Positions 17,499-30,023 of a stretch of DNA of 43,198 nucleotides are shown piece after piece. Below the pieces are notes generated by a model. The model searched no databases. It was not told the origin of the DNA and was given only the letters and a program-made list of their open reading frames with translations. A program made the position numbers and the translations under genes. Numbering within the stretch: the stretch's first letter is position 1; each line of letters opens with the position of its first letter. This DNA is from Scenedesmus sp. ARA3 (lineage: Eukaryota; Chlorophyta; Chlorophyceae; Sphaeropleales; Scenedesmaceae): assembly GCA_004335835.1 (NCBI GenBank), contig RWJK01000417.1, forward strand, positions 1 through 43,198, written 5' to 3'.

Positions 17499-17981
17499 AG
17501 CTTGGATGTCTAGACGTTACAAATAGAATGTCTTTAGTCTTTTGGAGGTGTAAAAAGAGGGTATCCAGCAGCCACGGCAGCATACGCAACTGCAACGTCA
17601 GCCTACGAAGCGCATTCGTCTATATTAGTGGCCTAAAAAACTAACAATGAACCAGATGCATCGATCAACGTTGTTGGTGCACCTCCACCTGCCACTTACC
17701 CGCAACACATGTCACTTGCGTGGCACTCCGTGGGTGTGGCCCTGAAAACCAGCTTGATGTCGATTGAGAGCTTTGTGCGTGACCTGGTGTGCAATGAGCG
17801 TGATCAGCACATACCACGTGCTGCCACAGTGCAGCTGCTCAACTCCGTACAGGCCAAGCTGAAGCTGCTGCCGATCCATGGAGCATTGATCACAGTAGAA
17901 TATCCAGATACACAGTAGTTTGTACTAAGCGCAGGTTCAGCGTGTGATCAGCGTGTGTCGGCATCGTGCTGCGTCACTCAA
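17499..17981. promoter_or_regulatory. Divergent intergenic region between ETF-QO and the sugar porter
   Basis: 483 nt between opposing start codons, so both promoters and 5' UTRs lie here. It contains a 69-codon open frame at 17709-17918. No clear TATA box identified. Confidence 0.5.
17709..17918 (+). CDS. Small unidentified ORF upstream of the sugar porter
   Basis: ATG to TAG, 69 residues. Codon choice is like the local genes (CTG, GTG, AAG, CAG) and the product is not a triplet-repeat artefact: MSLAWHSVGVALKTSLM at the start, LLNSVQAKLKLLPIHGALI near the end. I do not recognise a family. It could be an upstream ORF in the VGT1-like 5' UTR, a remnant of a mobile-element gene, or chance. Confidence 0.25.
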   Translation: MSLAWHSVGVALKTSLMSIESFVRDLVCNERDQHIPRAATVQLLNSVQAKLKLLPIHGALITVEYPDTQ

Positions 17982-20660
17982 ATGCTGCAACACTCAACCA
18001 CACCCGTGTTTCGAGCTGGCAGCTGGAGAGGCAGCAGGCGCAGCAGCAGCATCCTCAGTCGCTCAGCTAGTGGGATGAGTTCGGGTCCCAGCCACAGGCA
18101 TCACAGCAGCGCTACACACAGGGCACCCTTGGGCAGTGACCACCGCATATCAGTGGAGGTAGCTGCTATGCAGGACAGCAGAGAGACCGAGCCATTGGTG
18201 GTAGGTAACGAATCAGCAGCACAATCGCGTGTGTCAGTCCACTTTTGCTGCTGCGGCATCTGGCTGTGCAAGCTAGTTCTGACTGGACAGTACAGTGCAG
18301 AGCAGTGGGTGGTAGTCACCACTGGAATGCTGCCAATTGCTTTCAGCGTGTTTTGGGTGCAGCAATAAGCAGTGTAGGTGGCTGGGACGTCAAAGAGTCA
18401 GGCTGTTGCAGCATGCGATGCAAATACCTGCCGGCAACGACATGTGCATGGATACTGATACGCAGTGCGCCAGCCAGCGCCCTCTGCCAACCATGCATGC
18501 TGTCTTATGCTCCGCGCTTGCAGGAGCGCCAGGGCTCCGAGTCTAAGCCTGTGCAGGGCTCAGACACAGTGGACTGGCTGGCCACAGGGCTGTGCTTCAT
18601 CTTCCCTGCAGTGAGTGGCTGCAGGCGCGCTGCTGGCAGTGGCCTGACTGTGATGGTGCTTTGTGGCAGCTGTCAGCCGTGCTTCGAAAGCGAGGTGTTG
18701 CTGTAAGCCTTGATGAAGACACTTTGCATTCAGCATGCAGCTGAAGCAGCAGCAGGGGCTGCAGGCTGCAGCTCATGCACTGGTACCGCTGAGCACTGAG
18801 CGCCTGCCTGGTCGCACCACAACAGCAACAGCCAGCCCAAAGCGCTAAGCAGCTGTGCCGTGCTGCTCTGCCCCTGCAGGTGGGCGGGCTGCTGTTTGGC
18901 TACGACATAGGTGCCAGCAGCGGCGTGCTGGCCTCCCTCACCAACCCACAACTGAGCGGCACAGACTGGTGAGCAGCAGCAGCAGCATCGCTGCGTAGCT
19001 ACCAGCAAGGGCAAGGTTGCATACTGTGGAGCAGCGCTGGAGTACAGGCGGTGCTGATGCCCACACCATGTGCAGCATGCACCTGTTGCAATGCTTTTCA
19101 CCCAGGCAGTACTGGCGTCTCAGCACAGGCAGCAGCCAGGCCAGCAATGAGACACCTGCCGGCCTGCTTGCCAGGCTGCCAGGGTGACAGGCTCCCAGCC
19201 TGCTTAGTTGTTGGCGGGGCCCGTAGGTGCTACTATAGCGGACGTGTTTTGAGTGTTACGCGATCTCCGTAACAAAGCTAAGTTGTTGCTTAGTTGTTGC
19301 TTAGTTGTTGCTTAGTTGTTGCATGTGCTGCTGCTGCTGCTGTGCTGCCCAGGTATGCGCTGAGCTCCTTCCAGAGTGGGCTGGTGGTCAGCATGAGCCT
19401 GCTGGGGGCGCTGCTGGGCAGCCTCATCGCACTGGCCTCAGGCAACAGGCTGGGCCGGCGCACAGAGCTGCTGATGGCGTCGGGGCTGTACGGTGCGTGG
19501 GGCAGGGTGCTGCTGGCTGTGGTAGGCACGCTGCGGCACTGATCAGCAGCACCATGCACGCGCCACAGTATAGCGCTTGGGGGTGAGGCTGCCAGGTGAC
19601 ACCTGGCAGTTCAAGTGGTGTGTGACTTCAGCACAGCTATGTCAAGATGTGCTGCTGTGCTTGCCTGCTGGCCACGCAGGCGTGGGTGCTGGCGGGCTGG
19701 GCGTGGCTGGCAGCCTGGGCCCGCTGCTGGCCTGCAGGGTCCTCTATGGCCTGGGCATCGGCTTCGCCATGCACGCGGCGCCCGCCTACATCGCGGAGAC
19801 CAGCCCGCCCAGTGTGCGCGGTCTGCTCATCAGCCTCAAGGTGCGGCGCGCAAGGCAGGCGCGACAGCAGCTGTGCTGTGTGGCGTGTGTGGATTGTGAC
19901 AGGGGCAGCTAAGGCCATGCATCAGTGGGACAGCCAGCAGCTGACATCCACACAGCTGCTGCACTGCTTGACTGCTTGAATGCTGCTGCTGTATCAAATG
20001 CTTACTGCTGCTGCATGTGGCTGCTGACACTCTGCCACCCCCCTCCCCCTTGCAGGAGGCCATCATTGTGGGCGGCATCCTGGCGGGCTACTTTGCCGGC
20101 TACACATTCATTGACGAAGTGGGCGGCTGGCGCAGCATGTACGGCGTGGCGGCACCCCTGGCCCTGCTGCTGGGCGTGGGCATGGTGAGGGGAAGTGGCA
20201 GGCAGCGTGTAAGAAGCGTTAGAGGCGCCGTGCAGCAGCAGCAGCAGCAGCAGCAGCGTCACACACTGGCAACAGCCGCCTGCCCAGCGGCATGCAGCAA
20301 CATATTGCTGGCTGGTGCCTGCCTGGGTGAGGCGTGTAGCAGCACACCGGAGCCCACCGTTGGTGTGAACACCTGGCACGCGCCACCCGCCTGACCTTGC
20401 ACATGCGCACCCGCCTCTGCAAGACAGACCAGCAATGGCCGAGTTGCTGCACCATCCTGTTCACTCACTGCGCTGCCCATGTCTGCTGCTGCCGCCCCCA
20501 GGCCACGCTGCCGGAGTCGCCGCGCTGGCTGCTGCTGAGCGGCGCCAGCAGGCAGGAGGCGCTGGCTGCGCTGGTGCGCTGCGAGGGCAGGCGCGCAGCC
20601 GACCTCACACTGGCAGCAGCAGAGGTGGACGAGATGGCGGACAACCTGCAGCTCGCAGCT

Positions 20661-20692
<32 letters not shown>

Positions 20693-22006
20693 TGGTGGCG
20701 GACTGCTGTCGTCGCTGGGGCTGGAGCTGTTCAGCAGCAGCCGCTACTACCGGCCGCTGCTGGTGGGCATGAGCCTGATGCTGTTCCAGCAGGTGAGGCG
20801 CGGCAGGGGATGGGTGCGTGAGTGAAGGGCAAGGTGGCTGCAGGGTGGCGCGCTTGCTTTTTGCTGGAGACCTTGACTTGCATGCGCGCGCTGCGGCGTG
20901 CTGATACACATGTTGTAACACAGTGTGTCAGGACCTGCTGATGTTCCATGAGCAGGAGCGCACTGCTGTGAGGTTTGCAGGTTGCTTCTTACTCGGACCA
21001 GTGAACCCACTCTTCCTGCTGTTTACTGCACGACATGCCGATGGTTCTGCCATGCTTCAGTGCACCTCACAACACTAGTCACAGTGCTGCTGCTGCTGCT
21101 GCTGCCCTACCTGGCCCGCCCCCATGTGCCGCAGATCACGGGCCAGCCCAGTGTGCTGTACTATGCCAGCCAGATCTTTGAGCGTGCCGGCTTTGCAGGC
21201 GGCAAGGACGCAGCAGGCGTGGCGGTGCTGCTGGGCAGCTTCAAGCTGCTGATGACGCTGGTGGCGGTGGCGTCAGTGGACAAGCTAGGGCGGCGCCCGC
21301 TGCTGCTGTTTGGAGTCAGTGGCATGGTGGCGGCGCTGCTGGCACTGACGGCAGCGCAGGGCGGCGTGGATGCGGCGAACGCGGCAGCTGCTGGCGGCAC
21401 TGGTGCTGCGTGGCTGAGTGCTGGCGCGCTGCTCGTGTATGTGGGCTGCTACCAGGTGGGAGGCGGGTAGAGGCAGGCGCTGGGCTGTGCCTGCTTTGTG
21501 TTGCAGCAGGTGACACCTGTCAGAAACATGCCTGCTTTGTGGCATCTGTCTCACACAAGTCGCGCGACAGCTGCCAGCAGCCTGCATGCAGCATGCAGGT
21601 GCACCAGCCCCCTGCTCTCAATGAGGAATACGTACTCGCCGTACACGGCCTGCTGGCCTGCGCCACGCTGCCTAGGTAACGCTGAGCTGCCGCCGCCTGC
21701 TGCCACCTGCTGCTGCCTGCCCCCCTGCAGATCAGCTTTGGCCCCATCAGCTGGCTCATCGTGGGCGAGGTGTTCCCGCTGGCGGTGCGCAGCCAGGCCA
21801 TTGCGCTGGCCACCTTTGTCAACTTTGCGAGCAACTTTGGTGTGAGCCTGGTGCTGCCCAGCCTGCAGGACGGCGTGGGCATGCAGGCCACGTACGGCCT
21901 GTTTGCGCTCATTGGCGTGGCTGCCGTGGCCAACATCTACTACAACGTGCCTGAGACCAAGAACAAGACGCTGGAGCAGATTGAGGCGCTGTGGCGCAAG
22001 GACTGA
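17982..22006 (+). CDS. VGT1: VGT1-like sugar/H+ symporter (MFS sugar-porter family)
   Basis: Nine exons 17982-18200, 18524-18610, 18880-18968, 19353-19492, 19680-19840, 20056-20184, 20502-20792, 21135-21455 and 21731-22006; 570 residues, all joins in phase. Closest recognised group is the plant vacuolar glucose transporter / plastidic xylose-symporter-like clade. Family marks: FPAVGGLLFGYDIGA (TM1), NRLGRRTELL (loop 2-3), RVLYGLGIGFAMHAAPAYI, AETSPPSVRG, PESPRWLL, FQQITGQPSVLYYA (TM7, formed by joining exons 7 and 8), DKLGRRPLLL, GCYQISFGPISWLIVGEVFP (TM10, formed by joining exons 8 and 9) and the C-terminal PETK. The Ser/Arg-rich N-terminus of about 75 residues before TM1 ends with the acidic ETEPLV, reminiscent of dileucine-type vacuolar sorting signals, but a plastid target is not excluded. 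A Ser/Gly run in the central loop comes from AGC repeats. In-frame ATGs at 17982 and 18075 could both start translation. Confidence 0.93.
19278..19321 (+). repeat. 11-bp tandem repeat, four copies
   Basis: Four head-to-tail copies of CTTAGTTGTTG (first copy has one change) in intron 3 of the sugar porter, 31 nt before the exon 4 acceptor. Confidence 0.9.
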
Positions 22007-22599
22007 GGGGAGGTGCTGGGGAGATGCAGTTGACTGGGCCAACGCTGATGTTGCTGCAGAGACAAGAGCTGTCTGCTGTATCTGTTGTTTGTACATGCTC
22101 TGTGCAGCTGGATGTCGCGGCTGTGGGTCGTGCATTGTTGGCAGTACGCTGCTGCTGCTGCAGTCAGTACAGTTGACGTGTCCTCAGGCACGATAGCGGC
22201 GTGCGCTGCTTCGCCAACCGTCAGATGGGCTGTTTTGACAGAGTTACATGGGCTTTTGGAGGCTCGGCGTGCATGTGCAATGCCCGATTGGAACTAACGC
22301 GTTTTCAAGGCAATGGACCGAAGCTTCAGTAGCAGTTCTGAAAGCGCTTACCAGCATTCTATTCTGCTAGTCACGCCGTAGTGTGCCTCTAGACAACAGA
22401 CACATGGATCGTCCACTTCCACACCGAGCTGTCTGTTGAAGTCACGCAGCAGGACCGCGTGTACAAGCTGCTTGCAGACTGTCGGCACATATGCACTCGT
22501 TGAAGCCAATAAGAAAGTCCTGGCTGGAACTATAGCGTTACTGCCGTGTGTAAGGCAGGGCAGGAGGAAGCCCTTGTACTTCCCTTGTCCGGGGCGCAC
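22007..22599. promoter_or_regulatory. Intergenic region between sugar porter and P450
   Basis: Contains the 3' UTR of the sugar porter and the promoter/5' UTR of the P450, same strand. No further exon, tRNA or repeat termini seen. Confidence 0.5.
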
Positions 22600-22855
22600 A
22601 TGTGCGCGATTCTGGATGCTGTGGTGGCAGGCTTCGCCACCATTTCATTATGGCAGCTAATATTAGGAGCTTTATTTGGCTTTGTCGCCCTGGTGAGCGC
22701 TCAGCAACGGCAGTCAGCGGCAGTCAGCAAGCAGCAACCGAAGCAACCACATCATCAGTCTTGCCATGCAGCTGCAAGCTGCCATACGGCTTTCAAGTGA
22801 CCCCAACAGCTTGAAAACAATGATGAGCTGCTTTTATCACCTTTTGTCGGTGATG

Positions 22856-22886
<31 letters not shown>

Positions 22887-25800
22887 CAGCAGGGCCCTGG
22901 CAAGCAGCGGCAGCAGCAGCAGCATGCAAAAGTGCAGCAGCCTAATCAAAGGGCGGTGCAGCGTCTTGCTTGGTGATGTCCCTTGCTTACTTGTGAAGCT
23001 CTCGCATCTGACGGCAAACAGCAGCAAGCTATTACAAGTTGCTCACCACCATCTCCGCCGCTGCAGATTATCATTGATGGCTTCCACCCACTCGCCAGGT
23101 GGCAGCTGCGTCACATACCAGGTGCGGCCACCACAACTGCTGCAGCAGCAGCTGCTGCTGCTGAAGTGCTGTTGCTGCTGCTGCTTAAGCTGGCGCACCT
23201 GCAGACCGTCGCAGTGCTGCACGGCACTGGCAGCACAAACTCGCATAACACTTGTGGAGAATGCTGGATGGCTGACCATACGTGTGCTGCTGCAGGGCCC
23301 ACGCCTCTGCCGTTTGTGGGCAACACGCTTGAGGTGTACCGTCATGACCTCTTCCTGTTCAAGGCGTGGGAGAGTGAGCAGCAGCGCTGAGCTAGTAACT
23401 GCTGATGTCTGCAGGCTGATCACGACACCAAGAGCAGCGTCACCACCACCACCATCAACATCATGATAATCATCATCGTCAACATTGCCATGATCAATAT
23501 CGCCATCATAACCATCAGCATGCCAGCAGCTATGATCAGCGCATCACAGCGCCTGAGCTGAGCCTTGCCTGACAACTGCCCGACTGCCGCATTCACCTCA
23601 TGTGCAGAGTGGGCGGAGACATACGGCGACGTGTTCAAGTGGTTCTGGGGCCCGCAGCCGGTCATCTGCGTCAGGGGTGAGGCGCAGCAGGTTGACAGCG
23701 GCACGCTGGCAGGGCAGCATGGCTCGCCAGCAGCAGTACTGCAAGCAGCTGCCGGCCATGACTGCAGCAGAGCCAGCCTGCCGACCAGCCAGCAGTAGGA
23801 GCAGCAGCCATCACCTGCGTCATGGGCGCTGTTGTTATCTGTGCTGACAGGGCATGGCACCTATCTGCTGCTGCTGCTGCTGCTGCTGCTGTTCCTGCTG
23901 CTGCTGTTCCTGCTGCTGCTGCAGATGCTGAGCTGGCGCGGCTGATCACTGTGAAGCACTTCAAGACCTTCCCCGACCGCTCCATGTTCTACCCGCCCCA
24001 GGACAAGACCGTGCAGCGGGTGCTGTCACAGGGCATCACCTTCGCAAAGTGAGCAGCAGCGGCAACAGAAGCAGCAGCAAATGGCAGCAGCGGCAGCAGG
24101 AGGCAAGGCATTGGAGACGGGATCAGCAGCAACAGCGGCTGGCGCAGGCTGCAGAACACACGTCTGGGTGGCATGTGGGGTTGGCAGCTGTCCTGCAGTT
24201 GGCCTTTGAAGACGTAGCAGCATGATTGCGTAGCCCTTAGTAGCTGCAGGCATACATGCACTCTTCCAGAGTTCATACACGTGGCTCAAGTGACCAGAAC
24301 AAACGTTCAGCAGGTGGCCAGCATCAGCTGCAGGCCAGCTGTCTGAGCAGCTGCTGACCAGTCTGAAGTATAGCCAAGCAGCGTTTTCACAACCCTGGTG
24401 CTGGGTCTTGAATTGAGTGCTGTGTCACTGCGCCTGCTACGCTGCTGCAGGGGCAGCTACTGGACGGGGTTGCGGGGTGCGCTGCAGCCGCTGTTCCACA
24501 GCCACGGGCTGCAGTCGTACCAGCCGCTGGTGGAGGCTGCAGTGGAGGAGCTGGCCGCTGACCTGGCCCCGGCAGCAGCAGCGGGCGGCAGCGTGGACAT
24601 GCACGCAGCCATGTGCAACGTGGCGCTCAAAGCCATCGGGGAGGCGGCTTTTGGGTACGTGGAGTGGGGGCACCGCCTGGCGCAGCAGCAGCAGCAGCAG
24701 CATTGCTGGAGTGGCAGCGGCGCTGGCGGAGCATCATACGACCAGCAACACGCTGCTGAACCGTTGCTGCGGGTGTTTTGTTCAGCGGCAAGTTGCTGGC
24801 AGCTGTGCCGGTGGTAGACCAACAACTACAGCACTGGATTGATGGGACGGGCATGCACTGCTGCGCAGCTGTCTTCCAGCAGTTGCTCAGCCCCGCCTGC
24901 CGCTGCTTGTCTGCTGCTGCGCAGGGTGAAGCTGCAGACGCAGGAGATGGTGGATGGCCAGATCCGGGAGAATGCAATTGTGGCTGCTGCCACGTACGCG
25001 CTGGAGAACACCGCGGTCACGCTCACCTTCATGCTGCTGCCGCGGCTGCTGAAGCCAGCGATGTACCCGCTCATACGGCGCTTCCCGCCAAAGCGGCTGG
25101 CGCAGCTGAACGTGGCGCGCATGCAGCTGTTCACGGCGGCGCTGACGCTGGCGCGCAACGCCATGGCACGGCTGGGGCTGCCCTGGCGGGACGAGGTGCA
25201 CATGGTGCCCAACTTCGGTGAGCGCCACGAATGCAGCAGTCAGCCGGTGTAGACTGCATAGGTGACAGCGCACGCAGCGCCACCTCCAAAAGCTGTCATC
25301 CCAAGCCTCCAGCATGGCAGCGCCAACATGCAATAGGTCTGTAAGGCAGCAACGTCAGCAGGTACAGCGTGGCAACTGCTTCGTTCAAGCTCGTGCGCTG
25401 CTGCTGCTGCTGCTGCGGCTGCTGCTCCTGCAGACCGCCCTGAGACGCGCCCTCTGCGTGAGAAGTACGCGTCAGTGGTGCCTGCTGCAGGCAGCGTGGT
25501 GGACCTGCTGGTGCGCGCCAAGGACAAGCAGACGGGACAGCCGCTCAAGGCGCACCAGATCGTGGCGCAGGTGCGCGGCTGGGCGGTGCAGCCGCCGGGT
25601 GGGGTGGCGCAGCTGCTGTGCCGCTCACGTTTGATGATAGGGTGTGGAGGCGCTAGCATGACGGGCCGCGCAGAAATGGTTTCTTTGCTTGCAGCAGCAG
25701 TCTACAGCTGCTGCTTCATGTGCTGCTGACGCTGCTGCTGCTGCTGCTGCTGTCTGCCGTCTGCCATCACAGGCCAACAGCATCCTGGTCGCGGGTCACG

Positions 25801-26916
25801 ACACCACCAGCTTCATGCTCACCTCCACGCTGTACTGGGTGGCGCGCAGCCCGGAGGTCAAGGCCAAGGTGTTTGCGGAGATAGAGCGCTTCGGGCGGCG
25901 GCGGCCCGTCACGCACGACGACATGGACAAGTTCCCCTACCTGGAGGTGAGGCGGTTGTCACACCGCGGGCCAGGCAGATTGCTGTGGCACACGGCTTGG
26001 GCTGCTGAAACGAAGGGTTGTGGGAAGCCAGTGCAGCCTATGCAGTGCGCGACTTCTGGTCGAACAGCTGCAATCATTGTCTGCTAGCAGCGTTCAAGCA
26101 GCTGGCATGCAACTCACCCCTGCTGCTGCCGTGCCACCATGCTGCATGCCTGCCTTGCCGCCCCAGGCTGTGCTGCAGGAGTCGCTGCGGCTGAGCCCCC
26201 CTGGCTGGATGACCACGCGTGAGGCCACGCAGGACATCTGGCTGAACGGCCTGTTTGTGCCCAAGGGCGCGGTGGTGTACATAGACATCCACGGCATCCA
26301 GCGCAGCCCCAAGCACTGGAGCCAGCCGCTGCAGTTCATGCCGGAGCGCTTCCTGGACAAGGTGCGGGCCGGGGGTGGGGAGGGTGCGGGGGAGGGGGGA
26401 ATAGGGGTGCCTGCCAGGCAGCGTGGCTTATTGTGAGGGCGGGGTAGGGTAGACTGGGGGTTGGGCGCTGGCCGGTGCATTGAAACGATGCAGGTGGCAG
26501 TAAGGGCAGGGCACGGGCAGGAGGTGGCTGCTGTTGTGGTTTGTTGGTCCTTTCAAGCCCTGCAGTGCTCCTCCTCGCATGTGACAGTCGTGCTGCGTGG
26601 ACGCCTGCACTAAATGTCATCCCACATCCCGCTTCAAGTTTGACCTGGCTGCCATCCTGCTGCTGCCTGCTGCCGCCAGTCTCCCGAGGCGCTGGAGCGC
26701 AACCAGCTGGCCTGGCTGGCGTTTGGCGCTGGCCCGCGGCTGTGCATCGGCTACAAGTTTGCGCTGAGCGAGGCCAAGACGGTGCTGGTCCGCCTGTGGC
26801 AGCGCTACGACTTCCAGCTGGACAGCAGCCGCACCGCGGAGCCGCCGCTGCTGCGGCCCGGCATCACGCTGGGCTACAGGGACGGCCTCTGGTGCAAGGT
26901 GCTGCCGCGGGACTGA
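22600..26916 (+). CDS. Cytochrome P450 monooxygenase, membrane-anchored
   Basis: Eleven exons 22600-22692, 23067-23121, 23296-23373, 23608-23676, 23925-24048, 24451-24654, 24925-25217, 25434-25570, 25773-25946, 26167-26361 and 26680-26916; 552 residues, all in phase. Exon 1 encodes a textbook signal anchor (AGFATISLWQLILGALFGF), placing the enzyme on a membrane with the haem domain facing the cytosol. Then come the proline-rich hinge RHIPGPTPLPFVGN (built across exons 2 and 3), KWAETYGDVF, AAFGVKLQ, the I-helix AGHDTTS (about 358-364), ESLRL (ExxR, E414/R417), PERF, and the haem-binding loop FGAGPRLCIG with Cys about 496. All catalytic landmarks are intact. It resembles the CYP3/CYP711-type clan rather than CYP51 or CYP97, but I cannot assign a family or substrate. 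Haem loop and I-helix make the P450 call certain; exon 1 is inferred from phase and hydrophobicity. Confidence 0.93.
22856..22890 (+). repeat. CAG triplet run in P450 intron 1
   Basis: About eleven AGC/CAG units with one interruption, more interrupted units following to 22923. Here the sense strand carries CAG, and the run is far from either splice site. Confidence 0.8.
23437..23522 (+). repeat. CAT/ACC-rich low-complexity stretch in P450 intron 3
   Basis: Imperfect repeats of CAT, ATC and CACCAC units, unlike the CAG/CTG runs typical of the window. Confidence 0.7.
23865..23924 (+). repeat. CTG run ending in a 3' splice site (P450 intron 4)
   Basis: Nearly sixty nucleotides of CTG repeats with two TTC interruptions end in the acceptor GCAG; exon 5 starts at 23925. 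Confidence 0.85.
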
Positions 26917-29900
26917 GCAGCAGCAGCAGCAGCAGCAGCAGGAGCGGCAGCAGCAGGAGGGGTGCTGGTCAGCATTGGAGCAACAGCAGCTGGCGGCAGC
27001 TGCATCTGCTGCGGGGCAGCAGCGTAGGGCTGCTCAGCTGCAGGCCAGGTGTGCATCTGGCACGCCCCTCCCGGGAGCAGCATGCTCCGGTGGCTGGCTG
27101 CTGCTGGTGCTTGCGCTGGGGTGGTAGCCAGAGGCAAGCGCCTGTAGCATGTCAGCAGCTGAGCGCCAAAGAGGGTTTGCGACGCCTCTCCTGGTTTCAG
27201 CACACTGCCATGCGGAGCCAGTGATTGCAAAGTGTTATGTTGCCAGCTTTCCTGCATCACAGGGGAGCCGCCTGTTGTGCCAGGCTTGGCGTTGCGTGAG
27301 CACTCCTTGGTCAGCAGCACTGCTGGCAGCTGCAGGGTGCCAAGAGGCTCCCGCTGTATGGTTGACAGTAGAGCACTTGTGTGCATATTGTAGCGGATTC
27401 CACGTCCCTTCCGCTAACGCCACGCAGCCGCAGCCTTGAGCTGGGCAGAGAGGTTGCACAGGGTGAATGCAGAGCAGTGATCATCGCTTGGCTTGTTGCT
27501 CTTCTTCCTTTCCTGCAAGTGATGGCCTTTGGCTTAGCATACACCGTCGCTTGCGGTCCTCGTCTAGGCAGTTGTGAGTGCATCAAACACAATTGATTTG
27601 CATTGAGCCTTGTTAGGGTGGTTGTGGCACAACTTTAGCTGCTGCGCAAGCTTGTGCCGCTTCAGCGGCATCGCATGGCTGATAGGCAGCAACAGCAGGT
27701 GCTGTTGCTGCTGCAGATCCAGATAGATCAGGCTTCAGCAGTTTTTGCGACATGTTGCAACAGCTTGATGTCCTGCAGCTGGACTTCTTGACCTGGCACG
27801 CATTTCTGGTTGGTTGTAGGGCCTGGGCTTGCATGGTAGACACGTGCCCACGTGTTGTCCCTCAGGGACATTCGTGGTATGCGTTGCACGTCCACTTGTC
27901 GAGTTTTGGATGCTACTTGTCAATTGTTGCAGAATATGCATCAACCGAGCACTGGTGGAAAGAGCGTAGGTTCCGTTTAACCGTGTGGGGCTTCTTTGTG
28001 CTGGGGAAGCTAGGGATTAGGGAACCAGGGTGTGTCTTAGGTGTCACTGGGAGGTCCAAAAGCACCAGCAATTCAAACATCTGTGTCCGGACGGCAAGCG
28101 TGTCAATAAATACTTATTTGCAACAGTTGCTATCTGTTCCTTCTTTTTGTTTGCTACCACAGCTGTGCACGTGGACGAGCTCATCACACCGCATCCGTGT
28201 CTCTCTCAGTAAGCCTAAGAGTCTGCTGACAAACAGCGCCAAAGGGCCATTTTCTTGACTGGAGTCATGGAACTACAGCAGCAGGTGATTATAGCTGCTT
28301 ACGCAGCTCTCGCACTTAGCTCCCGCCAACTCGCAGAGACGCCCCAGCAGGTTGCTTCTTCTCCTAAAGCAGCTTGAATTGCTGCAGGTTAATAACTTTG
28401 AGGCCACTGTTAGGCAGCTAACGCACAAGCAGGTGAGTTAGACGACTAACCTTGCCTTGGCACATGTGCAGCAGTAGCTGCAGCGCTGCATCAGGCTGGC
28501 ACTGTGCATGTCAGCAGATGTTGAACACACCCATTTGCAGCTTCAGCAGCATAAACCCAGCCAAGATGATGTTTCTGACATCAGCTCACAATGTGCATGG
28601 TGCAGGTTGTGCCGGGCAAGGCAGACAAAAAGCCAGACAGCCATGAACATGCACTGCAGGCGTACAGCAATGGGCAGGCTGTTCCGTACAGGTGAGTGGC
28701 AGCACAGCAAACCCAGGCAACAGCATTTGTGCCAGGCAGAGCTCACGGTCGGCTGGAGCCAACGGAAACCAGCAGTGACACGAACCAAAGTGCTGCAATG
28801 ATGGCTGAGCTCAACTTGAGGCCTCATCCTCTGCACTACTGCACAGCATCCGCTGATGCCAAGCATGCCTGCAACAGATATGTCACGCCATGAACGCTTT
28901 GGCTTGTGCAGCAGCAACACTGTGGTACTGCGCAATCGCCTCTGCATTGCTGCGTTTGAACCCACACATGGGGTTGGGTTGTGGTGGCAGCGCGTGTCTG
29001 GGCGGGCAAGGCATTGCAAGGCAGTGTTTCAACGGAGCTCTGTGACAGCTTGCTTTCACCAAATATTAAGAGCGACTTGTCACTTTGGACTCAGATGATG
29101 CTCCTGGTTGGCTGGCTCATGCTGCCGTCGCTGCTGCTTTAATGTTGTGGCCTTCCTGCGTGCAGCTACACGCTGCGGGTAGTACAGCACGAGGGAGCCA
29201 GGGCTACACGGGCGCAGTCGGCCAAGACGCAGAAACCACCGGTGAGTGGCACTTGGCCGACACCATCTGCCTGCCTGACATTGGCAGTCAACACAGTGAG
29301 GTGGGATGTGAGTAGTTGTGGCAGTGGCAGCAGCGCGGGCCAATACTGCAAGCTCTCTGCAGCTCAGTTGCAAGGCGCTGCTATCAAGCACTTGTGTTTT
29401 TCAATTAAGACAGGGCTAGGTTCTAGGGCTGGTTCTGGCAGCATCTATGCCGCACTTGAGTTGCTGCTTCCGTGTCAACGCCAGCGCCAAACCTCAGCCT
29501 GGTGTGGTGCCATGCTGTGTGTGCAGGGCTACATCCGGAACGAGTCTGGCGGCATGTTCACCTCTTAGGCAGGCAGCGCTTGGCGGCGTCGCCAGCTGCA
29601 AACAGGCAGCCGTTGATCACAGCAGTGCTGGCCTGTGCGGCACATGATGTTACATCGGAAGCAAGATAGCTGAGCTGCAGACGCCAGGGTGGTGCATGCC
29701 CTTGCACAGCAACCTGCTTTGGCTGCAGCAGCTGTGGGCATCACGTGCCCCTCTGCAGCTTGGGATGCTGCAGGCCTGAGACTGCGGGTTGAGCTGGAGA
29801 GGCATCTGTCAGCAGACCACCCTGCAGCTTGCATAATGGTGTGTGCGTCCTTTGCTGATGTTGTTTGTCCGCCATGGCAGGCAGTGCCATGTAGGTTGTG

Positions 29901-30023
29901 CGCTCAACACACTGTGGCACACTGCATGATTGTGTGTAGTGCAATGTGCAGCGCAACCAAGTGGTGCAGGGCGGCGTGGCTTGAGTGTGATGATGCTCCC
30001 AGGCATGCTCTGCGCAGAGCCAG
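26917..30023. other. Gene-poor stretch of about 3.1 kb
   Basis: Begins with the P450 3' UTR, including a CAG run at 26917-26942. Open frames on both strands are short and match no family I know. A short coding-like piece lies at 28267-28433 (separate entry). The stretch ends at the terminal repeat of a DNA transposon. No tRNA or rRNA recognised. Confidence 0.5.
28267..28433 (+). pseudogene. Possible coding remnant with a frameshift
   Basis: ATG at 28267 opens a frame beginning MELQQQVIIAAYAALAL and ending at a TGA (28375-28377). In the +1 frame the reading continues as RLLLLLKQLELLQ and NNFEATVRQLTHKQ up to a good donor-like GTGAGT. The two halves together look like one charged/leucine-rich N-terminal exon broken by an indel around 28345. 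Family unknown; a transposase N-terminus is one possibility. Confidence 0.25.
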
